DNA of 47,075 bases from Bacteroidota bacterium (GTDB lineage: Bacteria > Bacteroidota > Bacteroidia > NS11-12g > UBA955). Below, in pieces: positions 34,608-44,025 of this stretch. The DNA lies in the NCBI GenBank assembly GCA_963169345.1, contig CAUJCT010000047.1:1-47075 (forward strand), written 5' to 3'. Positions within the stretch are counted from its first letter, which is position 1, and each line of letters begins with the position of its first letter. The notes under the pieces are model-generated. The model saw only the letters and a list, made by a program, of their open reading frames with translations. It did no database searches and was not told the origin of the DNA. Made by a program: the position numbers and the translations under genes.

Positions 34608-36104
34608 CTAAAACTCCGCGCACCCTCTCTTCCGCATAAACATATAACGCGATTTACCTTTGAATGATTTGCCGGGTAGATTGCCAAATTGAATACCGAA
34701 AAAGAAATCGGCGTTTTGTTTGCCATTGGGACTGATTATTGAAACAATGTTTCTGCTGCCTATGTACAACCATACAATACGCATGTATAAACCCAGATTG
34801 GGCTGTCGGTAGTTGTTGTCTAAACTGAATGGTAAACCCAATGTCCACCATTTGTTCTCGAGTCTGGGTGAAATACTTAAGTAAGATACTGTATTGATGT
34901 TGTCGCCATTGCGTTTGCGAAGATTCTGCTGTAAGACGCCATCCACATAAAAATTTTTATAGACCTGAATATTGCCATTCAAAACCAATCGTGTGGGAAG
35001 GCCAATACGAATCTTCTTGCCGTAAAAAGTTTCTGGTCCTTCCGTATCCAGACCTGCAAATACTTTCATCATTTCTTCTCTGGCTTTCTCAGGTGTCCAT
35101 GTCATGATTTCATCCACTGAAGGTAAAGTCAGCGATTGAGTCTTAGATTGCATTTCGGTAGTAATGGTGCGGGTGTATACCAGATTGCCGATGTCTAAGA
35201 TGGATAAGCCCAATTGGTAGAGATAGTCGGGGTGCAGATGATGGGAATTGTTGGAACGACCTGTTTCAGATTTCTTATTTTGAAACATGACTCCCAAATC
35301 AATACCACCAAAACCTTTTGGATAAAAGATTTTATTTCGCGGCATCATGGTTTTTATTTCAATGCCGGGCGAGCTCACACTAATTGTTTTGTCGCTTTGT
35401 TCTTTAAATCCTCCTGCTTCCAGCTGAATTTGTGAACCTCCTCTTGAATGTAGCAGTTTGTAGGTGATGCCGGTTGACAGCACTTTGCGTCGTTTAAAGA
35501 CCCAGAGGTAGCTATAGTTAAAACCTAAAGATACCCATGACTGTTGCTTAATGTTAAGGCGCACTTTGAGCATATCTTCAACAGGTAATGGGGGAGGTCC
35601 TTCCAGCTTTTTTCCTTTTTTAAGTTCATCATAGATGTGATCAGCAAGGGTAGTAGGGATGCCATTCATGTCAGCGAAGATGTTGACTTCAGTAATTAAG
35701 CCGAAGCTGTGATTTTTGTATTTATAAAGCGCCGATGGTCCTGTGAATTTGATGAAGCTGTGCAGACTAACAGTTTCTCTTCTTGATTTGGTTTCAACCC
35801 AGTTCCAGCGCCACAAAGGGTTGTTATAGCTGGTTCTGAGCGAATCCGGGTAATTGCCAAAAAGCAGTCTGATTGGATGATAAGGCATATTAAGACTCAT
35901 ATAATCATTTGAGATTTTTGTGTCTATGCCTCCGGGTGAAACAACCCATTTGTATTTTGTAAAAGATGAACCTGCAGGATTGGATTGAGTAGAATAAATG
36001 CCTCCATAAGGACTGTTGACCCACCAGCTTGCTGTTTGTGCTGTAGTTTGCTGTGAGAAAAACAACAGTGAAATAATGCTATATCGATAATACTTTTTTA
36101 TCAT
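34608..36104 (-). CDS. Outer-membrane beta-barrel protein (DUF5723-like)
   Basis: A 498-aa protein with signal peptide (MIKKYYRYSIISLLFFSQQTTAQ). Repeated long strands with aromatic girdles and short turns, and early SQSNPAGSSF-like wording (STQSNPAGSSF), recall the DUF5723 barrel family that contains porin-like proteins of Bacteroidota. The ATG overlaps the TAA of the upstream lipoprotein gene as TAATG, so the two are translated together and may form a complex. It converges with the DUF6624 gene, with 17 bases between the stops. Confidence 0.68.
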   Translation of the reverse strand: MIKKYYRYSIISLLFFSQQTTAQTASWWVNSPYGGIYSTQSNPAGSSFTKYKWVVSPGGIDTKISNDYMSLNMPYHPIRLLFGNYPDSLRTSYNNPLWRWNWVETKSRRETVSLHSFIKFTGPSALYKYKNHSFGLITEVNIFADMNGIPTTLADHIYDELKKGKKLEGPPPLPVEDMLKVRLNIKQQSWVSLGFNYSYLWVFKRRKVLSTGITYKLLHSRGGSQIQLEAGGFKEQSDKTISVSSPGIEIKTMMPRNKIFYPKGFGGIDLGVMFQNKKSETGRSNNSHHLHPDYLYQLGLSILDIGNLVYTRTITTEMQSKTQSLTLPSVDEIMTWTPEKAREEMMKVFAGLDTEGPETFYGKKIRIGLPTRLVLNGNIQVYKNFYVDGVLQQNLRKRNGDNINTVSYLSISPRLENKWWTLGLPFSLDNNYRQPNLGLYMRIVWLYIGSRNIVSIISPNGKQNADFFFGIQFGNLPGKSFKGKSRYMFMRKRGCAEF

Positions 36105-37225
36105 TAAAGCATGCAGGGAAGTTTTAGGTTTTTAAAAGTATTTCTGGTCTTGATGTCTGAATTGTAAACTACATATTTTCCGAAAATTGATATGTTGCAG
36201 AATTCCGCTTCAGCATTAAATGTGCTGTATTTGCAATCGATATTGGAGTAGGCATATAAAGATAAAGTGCCGATAGTCTTTCCGCCTGTATAAGCTTTTT
36301 CAAAAATGGCGTATTGAATTTTGTGCATACCACTGTATAGAGATATGCCTCTCCATCTGTCGAATTCACCTGAATGAAAGGAACCAAACTTCACGGGAGC
36401 GCCGTTTTTCCCATTGACTTGTAACAAAGTGCCGGACACCATGGATGCAATTGTGCTGATGCCATGCCCCATTTCGAACAAGAGAGTAGAACCTGCTTCA
36501 ATGCTAACTTTGGAAGTGTTGAGCAGCAAAGAAGAAGTAAAGAAATAGGGTAGTCCGTAATGGATGATACTCAGCGGACGATAGGCTAACAAAGCACTTC
36601 CGTTGTTGTTGCGCACACGAATCATATCGTGTTGATTGCCGTTAAAATGGCATTCATCAAACTGCAGTTTGGCAAACAAATCCATCTGAACAGGGAATTT
36701 GTTACCACTCAGTTCACATGCTTCCAGATTGCAGATGGCATTTTCGGTAATTAACAAACCACTGGCATCACCATTATCAGTGATTTTGGATGCATATAAG
36801 GATAATTGACCTGTTTCAGTAATTTCGACAGCAGCGTGATTGTTGCCCTGAAGTCCTGCCCCACTGATTTCAGTAAAGTTGAAGTGATTATCCAGAGGAG
36901 AAGAAATGTGGATGCCATTCCATCTTCCGGCATCGTTTTTACTTTTGAAAATGACATGATTTTGATTGCTGCCATTGATTTTTATAGAGCCTGAATCGCG
37001 GACATCGATACCACAGCCTTCTTCAACGATGATTTCTACACCTTCTTCTATAATCAGTTCTTTTGAGACAAGTAAATTCTTGTTTATGATGTAATCAACC
37101 CCCGGAGTATGGTTTTTAAGAGTAGTTTTAAAGTGAATTTCCTGAACCGGAATCGCCTCAATTTCATCGTGTTTCTTGTAGCAGCCGAGGCTTAGCAGGA
37201 TAAGTATAAACAACCTGAATTTCAT
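36104..37225 (-). CDS. Lipoprotein with right-handed beta-helix
   Basis: A 373-aa protein. Lipobox LSLGC (Cys 15) followed by YKKH. From about residue 60 there are regular short repeats (ELIIEEGVEIIVEEGCGIDV, GSIKINGSNQNHVIFKSK, GRWNGIHI) typical of pectate-lyase-like parallel beta helices; no catalytic signature is evident. The stop overlaps the start of the downstream barrel gene (TAATG). Probably a surface or periplasmic lipoprotein partner of that barrel. Confidence 0.72.
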   Translation of the reverse strand: MKFRLFILILLSLGCYKKHDEIEAIPVQEIHFKTTLKNHTPGVDYIINKNLLVSKELIIEEGVEIIVEEGCGIDVRDSGSIKINGSNQNHVIFKSKNDAGRWNGIHISSPLDNHFNFTEISGAGLQGNNHAAVEITETGQLSLYASKITDNGDASGLLITENAICNLEACELSGNKFPVQMDLFAKLQFDECHFNGNQHDMIRVRNNNGSALLAYRPLSIIHYGLPYFFTSSLLLNTSKVSIEAGSTLLFEMGHGISTIASMVSGTLLQVNGKNGAPVKFGSFHSGEFDRWRGISLYSGMHKIQYAIFEKAYTGGKTIGTLSLYAYSNIDCKYSTFNAEAEFCNISIFGKYVVYNSDIKTRNTFKNLKLPCML

Positions 37226-37365
37226 AAACGCTTTAGTACTTTAATAAATAGACGTTACCAAAATGCAATACGTTGCACTGAGGATGATAATTTTACAATT
37301 TCATTCTTGCTGCCTGAAAATTCTTTTATGAGTTTGTAATAAGAAAATTTAAATTTAAACTGTAG

Positions 37366-40300
37366 TCAAATTTTTAATATTTTTAAATATTGGTGCCCCA
37401 CCTTGAGTATATATATACCGGGTTTCAATGAGGCAATTGAAATTTCTTCAGAACTTACGGCGGAAATCCTGCCAGACAAAATCTCTCTTCCATTAATATC
37501 CAGTACAACAAAGTTCACATCTTCATCTGATTCTATAAACAATGTGCTTTGTGCCGGATTAGGGTAAACACGCAGGTTTAAGACAGGTATTTCGTCTATA
37601 TCTGATATGTCAATTCCTTCGCATGCTTCAGGGTTATTCAATGTGTCTCCGTTGATACAAATAGGAATTTGTTTGGTTATAGTATCCATCGCCTGAATAT
37701 AATTCGGAAGACATTTGTTTGGATTGCCCAGTATTTTCAAGCTGCTGAATTGTTCGCTAAAATGACTGAAACACTCTATTTCATTATTTGAACAATCCAG
37801 TTTTAGGAGACTGAGTGGCAATTCAGGTAACTCCATTATTTGATTATTACTGCAATTTAAGTCAACAAGAGAAGAAGGTAAATTGTCCAATTGTGTGAGT
37901 TGGTTGGAATCGCAGTACAGGTAACTCATTTGCATGTTTAGAGATGGCAATTCTGAAAGTAAATTAACACCTAAATTCAAGCTGTCCAGATATGGGAAAT
38001 AGGGGATATGCCTTATGTGATTGTCTCTGCATATCAGTGTTTGTATGTCTTTTGGTAAATAAGTCAATGAGTCTAATTGGTTGTCATTGCAATAGAATTT
38101 CTGTAAACCATAGAAGAACTGCAACCCGTAAATGTTCTTAACGCCTTTGCCACTTATATCCTCAGATATCGATTGTTTAATTGGCATACAAGTGGTATCC
38201 ATTAAGTCGCCTTTCATACAATTCGGATATTTGCTATTGAGGTATATGACAAGTTGTGGGTCAGGTATTCTTATATAGTTATTTCGCTTGCAGGTAGTTC
38301 GGGCACTGTTGGTTCTGACAGGAGCATTGTCGTCAAAGTAGATGTCAACAAAGTTGTCTAAATATTCGTTATTTTGAAGCGGGTTCTTAGTTTTTATTCT
38401 GAATTTGAAATAACCTTTTGAACCTTCGCTGTCCGTGAAACTGTCCGGTAGTTCTATTCCCGGATAATCTATAAATAAAATGTTGTTGTCAATACGTGCA
38501 TTAAAATTGTGGCTAGAACTCAGGATGTCAAACGACTCAATATTTAAGCGAGTATCAAGCGTGTCGATTAGTACAATATGAGCAGCAGGTGCTTTTCCTG
38601 TGTTTTGGAAATGTATGGTATAGTCCAGCCAGTCCTGATAATTTTCCTCCACAATTTCAGGAAACACCTCCTTCATATTAGGGTCGTATGACCTCACAAC
38701 TCTGAAATAAGTCGTTTTTTTGTTATTACTTGTATCTGAATCTGTTTGGTAGCCCTTAATTTCTGCATCAATAACGGCAGTATCTCCATACTTGCAAATT
38801 ACATTGAAGGCAAAGTTGCCAGGATGATTTAATTGCGAGAAGTCTGTGACATTATAAACCAGTGTTTTATTGTTGACTGTTGGTATTTGGGCATCGATAA
38901 GAGCACTTTTAAATATTAGGTTTTGAGATAATCTGACTATGAGTTGACCTCCGGCAGTATCTTTACCACAAACTTTATAATTGATATCAAAGTCACCTGT
39001 GACAATATCAACTATACTATTAACGAACAGTCGAATGTTACCTGGATTCGCAATTGTTTTCACGGACAGGTCAGTAGTGTTTTTACAAATCAAGTTCAAA
39101 TCGACATGAGCATAGGGCCTTGTATTGGTCAGTTGGATGCTGGTATCAGGCCCATGGCATAAAGTTAATGAAGTAATATTCCTTTTTCCGGTATCGATGA
39201 ATATTCTGTATGTACCGGTATCTTTTTTGAAAAAGTAAAATCCTTTTTCATCTGTATAGGAAATGGAGAGCAGATTATTGGCAATGTCGTATAATCGAAC
39301 AGGAATATGTTGAAACCTGGCTTCACTTTTTTCAAAAGAACAATTGTTGTTGGCATCAGAATATATGTATCCAGTGATGCCCTCTCCTGGTTTAATATCT
39401 ACTGTGTCAATTGTTAAATATGAAGAGTCACAACCTTTAGCTTCAAGTCTGACTATGTGCTTACCGGTATCTGTGAAGATGAATTTTAAGGTGTCTTTTT
39501 GCTCAAAATCTTTTTGTTCTATGCCATCAACATACCATTTTTTATGGTAGTTGAAAGAGTAAAAGTTTTGATTGACGTTAAAGAATTTAGTTTCAAAATG
39601 GGATGTTGGATCAGAGCTATGCCCAACTTTAAAGTTCTGTGACCCTGTCAATTCATTTCCATCTGTGAAATAATTCATTTTAATTCCTTTGGCAACACCA
39701 CTCGAATTGGTTGTAAATCTGACACAGGCAAAGCCATTGCTGGAGCGAAAGACTGGATTGGTGTTATTGTTTCCAATGCCTATCCTGGCTATGATTTTAT
39801 TTGGGTTAACTGTTGAGTCATCGTAAATTATAAGAGAATCATTCACATCAGCCATTTTAATTTGATTGAATCTGAAATTAAAGGGTTGAAAATTTTCTGA
39901 CTTTATTTTATAAATGTTGTTTTGATTGTTGAGATATGAATAGGTAGTATCGTACCACCGCTGGTTGGAAAACTGACCCATATTGCGAGGTGGAGTAGAG
40001 TAATAGAAATTAAAGTTATGTTCGTTGTAATAAAAAGGATAGTATCTGATATAATCTTTTTTTATAACTGTTGTTTTGCCTTTTGGGTTTTCGGCAGTCA
40101 AGCTGACAGTATAGGTACCATTGGTGTTGAAATTGAAATCTATGTAATCCGAATTAACATTTCCATTAATAATATTGACATTATTATTACCAATAGTTTT
40201 TACTGTTCCATTGATATAAAATTCACTGGAGTCGTATATGTCCCATTTATAAGAAGTGATACCTTTGGATTTTATGAGTGATTTATTATATTTATAAAAG

Positions 40301-41232
40301 ATGATACTGCCATATTCTTCCAGAGTGTTTTGACAGGTTATAAAATCAATTTCAGGTGCTTTTGTGACGGTATCAATCTGAAAACACTTGGTAACACTGT
40401 CTTTGCCAATGCAGTTTTCGGTTTTAAGGCTGACGCATTTCTGACCAAAACTGGAGTAAGTTGCAGAGAAATTTTCGCTATTTTTTAAGGTTTTGTTGTT
40501 ATTGATGTCTCGCCATTCATACGTTTGATAGTAGTTGTTGGCGCATTGTGAAAATGTAACAGGGACAAAAGCATACAGCTCGTCGCTTGTTATATTAATA
40601 CAGGATACAGGGGCTTTGGCATCTAAAAACCTTACGTTCATGTCCCAGGTTTCACCATAACCAGTGGGAGAACTGCACATATCATTTGAGGATACTGAAT
40701 TGGTGTTTTGAATTCTGATGCGAATCCTTGTAACCGGTACTGAAATATTGCAGGGAGGTGTAAAAGTAATTTCTCCTTCTCGAATTGTTGAATATAGTCG
40801 GGATAATTGAGACCCTACAAACTCATTGCTGCTGAATGTGGAGTCGAGGTTAAAGTCTATCCAGATACCAATAGAAACAGTATCATTTCCTTTAGACACA
40901 GGTGTTGCTACACTGATGGTATTTGCAATGCCCTTCATCATTTTAAGGGTATCATTCCAATACCTGTAAACATCGTTGTTGCTGTTGCCATAACAACTGT
41001 TAGTAAAACGACTGCCGGCATTACTATTATAGGGATATTGAACCCCTATACTTTGAATTCTGTATCCAAATCCATTTGCTCCACCTGTTCCTGTACAAGT
41101 ACCTCCAGTCATGTTAACCGCAGCAGGATAACAATAGGGATATGGATTGGTGCTTTGGGCATGAAGAGTAGTTTCAAATGCAAAAGTGAATAACAGAATA
41201 AATTTGAAACAAAATTCAATGACTAATTTCAT
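37366..41232 (-). CDS. Giant secreted protein: GEVED, PKD-like, DUF7619-like, LRR and T9SS domains
   Basis: A 1288-aa protein. Signal peptide 1-25; GEVED domain at about 95-200 (GIWIDFNLDSTFSSNEFVGS...ITRIRIRI-like end); PKD-like domains at about 205-400; a Cna-B/SdrD-like segment near 640-680 (GYIYSDANNNCSFEKSEA); a DUF7619-like domain near 840-975; leucine-rich repeats at about 1040-1155 with a 20-21 residue period (LPSSLVDLNCSNNQIMELPE); then the T9SS sorting domain (LRVYPNPAQSTLFIESD). A surface adhesin is the likely role. The minus-strand TACATTTG at 41252-41259 is a good -7 box. Confidence 0.85.
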   Translation of the reverse strand: MKLVIEFCFKFILLFTFAFETTLHAQSTNPYPYCYPAAVNMTGGTCTGTGGANGFGYRIQSIGVQYPYNSNAGSRFTNSCYGNSNNDVYRYWNDTLKMMKGIANTISVATPVSKGNDTVSIGIWIDFNLDSTFSSNEFVGSQLSRLYSTIREGEITFTPPCNISVPVTRIRIRIQNTNSVSSNDMCSSPTGYGETWDMNVRFLDAKAPVSCINITSDELYAFVPVTFSQCANNYYQTYEWRDINNNKTLKNSENFSATYSSFGQKCVSLKTENCIGKDSVTKCFQIDTVTKAPEIDFITCQNTLEEYGSIIFYKYNKSLIKSKGITSYKWDIYDSSEFYINGTVKTIGNNNVNIINGNVNSDYIDFNFNTNGTYTVSLTAENPKGKTTVIKKDYIRYYPFYYNEHNFNFYYSTPPRNMGQFSNQRWYDTTYSYLNNQNNIYKIKSENFQPFNFRFNQIKMADVNDSLIIYDDSTVNPNKIIARIGIGNNNTNPVFRSSNGFACVRFTTNSSGVAKGIKMNYFTDGNELTGSQNFKVGHSSDPTSHFETKFFNVNQNFYSFNYHKKWYVDGIEQKDFEQKDTLKFIFTDTGKHIVRLEAKGCDSSYLTIDTVDIKPGEGITGYIYSDANNNCSFEKSEARFQHIPVRLYDIANNLLSISYTDEKGFYFFKKDTGTYRIFIDTGKRNITSLTLCHGPDTSIQLTNTRPYAHVDLNLICKNTTDLSVKTIANPGNIRLFVNSIVDIVTGDFDINYKVCGKDTAGGQLIVRLSQNLIFKSALIDAQIPTVNNKTLVYNVTDFSQLNHPGNFAFNVICKYGDTAVIDAEIKGYQTDSDTSNNKKTTYFRVVRSYDPNMKEVFPEIVEENYQDWLDYTIHFQNTGKAPAAHIVLIDTLDTRLNIESFDILSSSHNFNARIDNNILFIDYPGIELPDSFTDSEGSKGYFKFRIKTKNPLQNNEYLDNFVDIYFDDNAPVRTNSARTTCKRNNYIRIPDPQLVIYLNSKYPNCMKGDLMDTTCMPIKQSISEDISGKGVKNIYGLQFFYGLQKFYCNDNQLDSLTYLPKDIQTLICRDNHIRHIPYFPYLDSLNLGVNLLSELPSLNMQMSYLYCDSNQLTQLDNLPSSLVDLNCSNNQIMELPELPLSLLKLDCSNNEIECFSHFSEQFSSLKILGNPNKCLPNYIQAMDTITKQIPICINGDTLNNPEACEGIDISDIDEIPVLNLRVYPNPAQSTLFIESDEDVNFVVLDINGREILSGRISAVSSEEISIASLKPGIYILKVGHQYLKILKI

Positions 41233-41251
41233 AGCTGATTAATTGATAACA

Positions 41252-41259
41252 CAAATGTA
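41252..41259 (-). promoter_or_regulatory. -7 box of the giant T9SS protein gene
   Basis: TACATTTG on the minus strand, 20 bases before the ATG; the -33 TTG is not clear. Confidence 0.4.
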
Positions 41260-41388
41260 GGCACTAGATATTGAGTGCTGAACATAATTTTAAATTATTA
41301 CACTTAGTTTACCAAAAAATGTCAATTGACTTACAATTGAAAAGATTGATTTATTGGCAAATATGCAATCAAAGCAAGCTTTGTTTAA

Positions 41389-41997
41389 TTAAAACTCTAG
41401 CTTTAAATCCATTGTATCATGAGCATCAATGCGCAATTCAATAAATTCGTTTGTTTTCACATTTCCGCTATTGTCAAAAATAGCAAAGTTATATTTTTTA
41501 GTCACTACGCCTTCCATTAAAGCGATATAAGTAGTGTCCATGCCCATAGAGGCTTTGAATTGTCCGGATTCGGGTAAACTCAATAAGGCGCGGTAACCGC
41601 CTTTGTTTCCAAGCATTCGCAGTCGCAAATAAGCATGTGGTCGAAGTACAATATCATAAACAGGATTTTTCCCTTTTAATTCGGACACAGTGTTTTCGCC
41701 AAACTCTCCAAAATAATTATCTGCAGTAGCACTCAGACAATAATCCTGATGTTTGTCCCAATCAAAAGCTATGTTATATCTGCCATTGGCATCTGTAGTC
41801 GTCGATAGTATGGGCATTTTGTATGGCGAATTTTTGGAGGTATGGAACACTCCAAATAAAGTCACCTGAGCATTCGCAATTGGCTGCATATTATCGAATT
41901 CCAGCACCCGACCACTGAGTTGTTTGGGTTTATCGCTTATGTTGCAGGCAAAAATGAAAAGACAGGAAATTAGAAAGCAAGCGGTTTTAAATTTCAT
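41389..41997 (-). CDS. Lipoprotein with carboxypeptidase regulatory-like domain
   Basis: About 202 aa from the ATG at 41995-41997 (MKFKTACFLISCLFIFACN); the frame extends 12 codons upstream, past the promoter box, and is rejected. The lipobox is LFIFAC, Cys 18. Residues about 25-105 form a CarboxypepD_reg-like fold (LSGRVLEFDNMQPIANAQVT, then DANGRYNIAFDW). The rest is beta-rich. A minus-strand TACATTTG lies at 42031-42038. Function beyond surface localisation unknown. Confidence 0.75.
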   Translation of the reverse strand: MKFKTACFLISCLFIFACNISDKPKQLSGRVLEFDNMQPIANAQVTLFGVFHTSKNSPYKMPILSTTTDANGRYNIAFDWDKHQDYCLSATADNYFGEFGENTVSELKGKNPVYDIVLRPHAYLRLRMLGNKGGYRALLSLPESGQFKASMGMDTTYIALMEGVVTKKYNFAIFDNSGNVKTNEFIELRIDAHDTMDLKLEF

Positions 41998-42030
41998 AGT
42001 TCTTTTTTCAGGTTTAGTTAGGTAGTCGTA

Positions 42031-42038
42031 CAAATGTA
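42031..42038 (-). promoter_or_regulatory. -7 box of the lipoprotein gene
   Basis: TACATTTG on the minus strand, 34 bases before the ATG. Confidence 0.4.
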
Positions 42039-42065
42039 ATTAAATAAAACCAGTTTTAAATAATA

Positions 42066-42640
42066 AACCCGACAGATTGCTCTATCGGGTTCTGGCGTTG
42101 TCGATTTTCGTATAGCCTGAGGCTATTGTGCATTCAAATATACAAAAAGAAGTGAATATTCCATGGTTTTGTGTATCATAATTTTGTCAGATTTATTTAG
42201 CGTTTAGTTAAAGTACTTATTCAACCTTCCAGGTTGAATAGTGTGAAAAAGTAATGAGTTAAGTCGTTAAGTTGTTAAGTCGTTAAGTCGTAGAGTTTGT
42301 CGATAAACTAAAAGATTTTCCACAAACAAAGTCCCAGCGGGACGACGGTTTCATAGAATGCATCATGGAATACGAATCAAAGTCCCGGATGGGGCGACGG
42401 TTTCATAGAAATGTGTTAAGTCGTATAGCTTCGCTGTTAAGTCGTATAGCTTCGCTGTTAAGTCGTTAAGTCGTTATGCTTATCGATACTCTGGAAGTAT
42501 ATCGTAATTCAAGGTTCCACAATCCCTTCAACCGCGACACAATTTAGCATTTCAGCTTTTCAGCCTTTCAGCCTTTCTCCCTTCTGCGCCTTCCGTTTGC
42601 GCAAGCAAACCCTTGCCGTGTCAATCCCGTAGGTACGGGA
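42066..42640. repeat. Repeat-rich intergenic region (42034-42751)
   Basis: No gene is seen in this 718-base gap. It contains hairpins AACCCGA/TCGGGTT (42066-42091), ATTCAACCT/AGGTTGAAT (42219-42239) and TCCCGT/ACGGGA (42625-42640). Clustered TTAAGTCG units lie at 42259-42291, and a perfect 21-bp tandem duplication at 42415-42435/42436-42456 contains GTATAGCTTCGCT. Two dispersed-type copies at 42330-42358 and 42381-42410 both end GACGGTTTCATAGAA. Confidence 0.65.
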
Positions 42641-42751
42641 TAAATTTCTGTGTGATCTGCGTGTTCTGCTCGTGTTCTGCGTTCAAATTATGGAAGCTTA
42701 TTCAACCTGGCATTTGAAAAAATCACAATCAAAGAATGGTCCCGAACTATT

Positions 42752-43798
42752 TTAAATAAATGGTTTCCACCAAAAGTTGTCAAGCTCTTGTTCGTATTCA
42801 AACACACGTCCAATTTCAGGGACTATAAATTCTATTTGATTTTGTTTGCTGTGATGTATAAAGTCTTCAACCGGCTCGAACCAGGCATGGTGATAAGACA
42901 AATTAAATCCACCCCAATGCACGGGCATCACTTTTTTAGCACCCGCATCCATGGCTGCTCTCACACTTTCTTCAGGAAACATGTGAATCAGTGCCCAGTC
43001 GGGACTGTATTGACCACATTCCATAAAGGCAAAATCAAATGGTCCCAGCTCTTTGCCAATCGTTTTAAAATGCTCGCCGTAACCACCATCACCACTGAAC
43101 CAAATGCTATCTGTTGCAGTTTTAAAACTCCAGCCGCCCCACAAACATCTGGCAATGGATGTTAAGCCTCGACCCGAGAAATGCCGGGATGGTGTAAATG
43201 TAATTTGAATGCCTTCAAAATCGGCCTTATCCCACCAATCAAACTCCTTTATTAAATTTTCTTCAACACCCCAGGCCATCAAATGCCTTTTTAATCCTAA
43301 CGATACATAATAGTTTCGGGTTTTCGATTTCAATATCTGAATGCTGGCATAATCCAAATGATCGTAATGGTCGTGTGTAAGCAATATCAAATCAATATCA
43401 GGTAAAGCCTTGCAGATATCCAGAGTATTTTCGGAAAATCTTTTTGTTCTTTTGGGTCCAACAGGTGAAGCATCTTCGCCCAACATCGGATCAATTAAAA
43501 TGGTTTTGCCATTTAAATTCATTAAGACAACAGAGTGACCATACCATATAAATTGAGCATTAGATTTTGCCGAGTAAAATTTGTCAGCATCAAAAGGTTC
43601 AATTGGAAGTTTTCCTTTAGGGTATCCATATTTATGTCCTTTGATTTGTTTGCAAATCATACCCGGAATTTTCTTCCAGTCAATGGCGCTGGGTGTTTCT
43701 TCCAGATTTTTAAATTTGCCATTTTCCCAATTGACAGACTGCTGATAAATTTCTTTGTGCGCTTGTGTAATGCGCCCTCCGAATTGAATGCTTTTCAT
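42752..43798 (-). CDS. Metallo-beta-lactamase fold hydrolase (NAPE-PLD/UlaG-like)
   Basis: A 348-aa protein. The metal site is THDHYDHLD with H142, H144, D146 and H147; later ligands are in SRHFSGRG, GDGGYG and the terminal HWGGF. IWYGHSVVLMNLNGKTILID at 84-103 is the usual first strand pair of the lipid-hydrolase/UlaG-like branch, and the length matches NAPE-PLD-like bacterial proteins (about 340-370). No signal peptide, so cytoplasmic. Substrate cannot be read from the sequence; phosphodiester lipids are a reasonable guess from the family. Confidence 0.85.
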   Translation of the reverse strand: MKSIQFGGRITQAHKEIYQQSVNWENGKFKNLEETPSAIDWKKIPGMICKQIKGHKYGYPKGKLPIEPFDADKFYSAKSNAQFIWYGHSVVLMNLNGKTILIDPMLGEDASPVGPKRTKRFSENTLDICKALPDIDLILLTHDHYDHLDYASIQILKSKTRNYYVSLGLKRHLMAWGVEENLIKEFDWWDKADFEGIQITFTPSRHFSGRGLTSIARCLWGGWSFKTATDSIWFSGDGGYGEHFKTIGKELGPFDFAFMECGQYSPDWALIHMFPEESVRAAMDAGAKKVMPVHWGGFNLSYHHAWFEPVEDFIHHSKQNQIEFIVPEIGRVFEYEQELDNFWWKPFI

Positions 43799-43942
43799 TA
43801 TGTTTCAAATTTAATATTTTCTTTTTTCAGGCTTTCAGTTTGCGACCATAGTTGTATTATTCACGACAAAAAGATGTTTTTAATGAATCGTGATTTTTGG
43901 GGTTTGAAATGGTAGTTTTTGCAATAAGCAAGAAATCTCAAC

Positions 43943-44021
43943 AACCTGTCAGGTTGCCAAATTGTAAAGTAAGTATCTTAAAATAAATATCTTGATAGCT
44001 AGTTATGCAACCTGACAGGTT
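43943..44021. repeat. Pair of AACCTG palindromes before the SBBP gene end
   Basis: AACCTGTCAGGTT (43943-43955) and AACCTGACAGGTT (44009-44021) are 13-base palindromes and reverse complements of each other, in the gap after the stop of 44026-46176. They could form one long stem or act as REP-like terminators. Confidence 0.5.
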
Positions 44022-44025
44022 ACAA

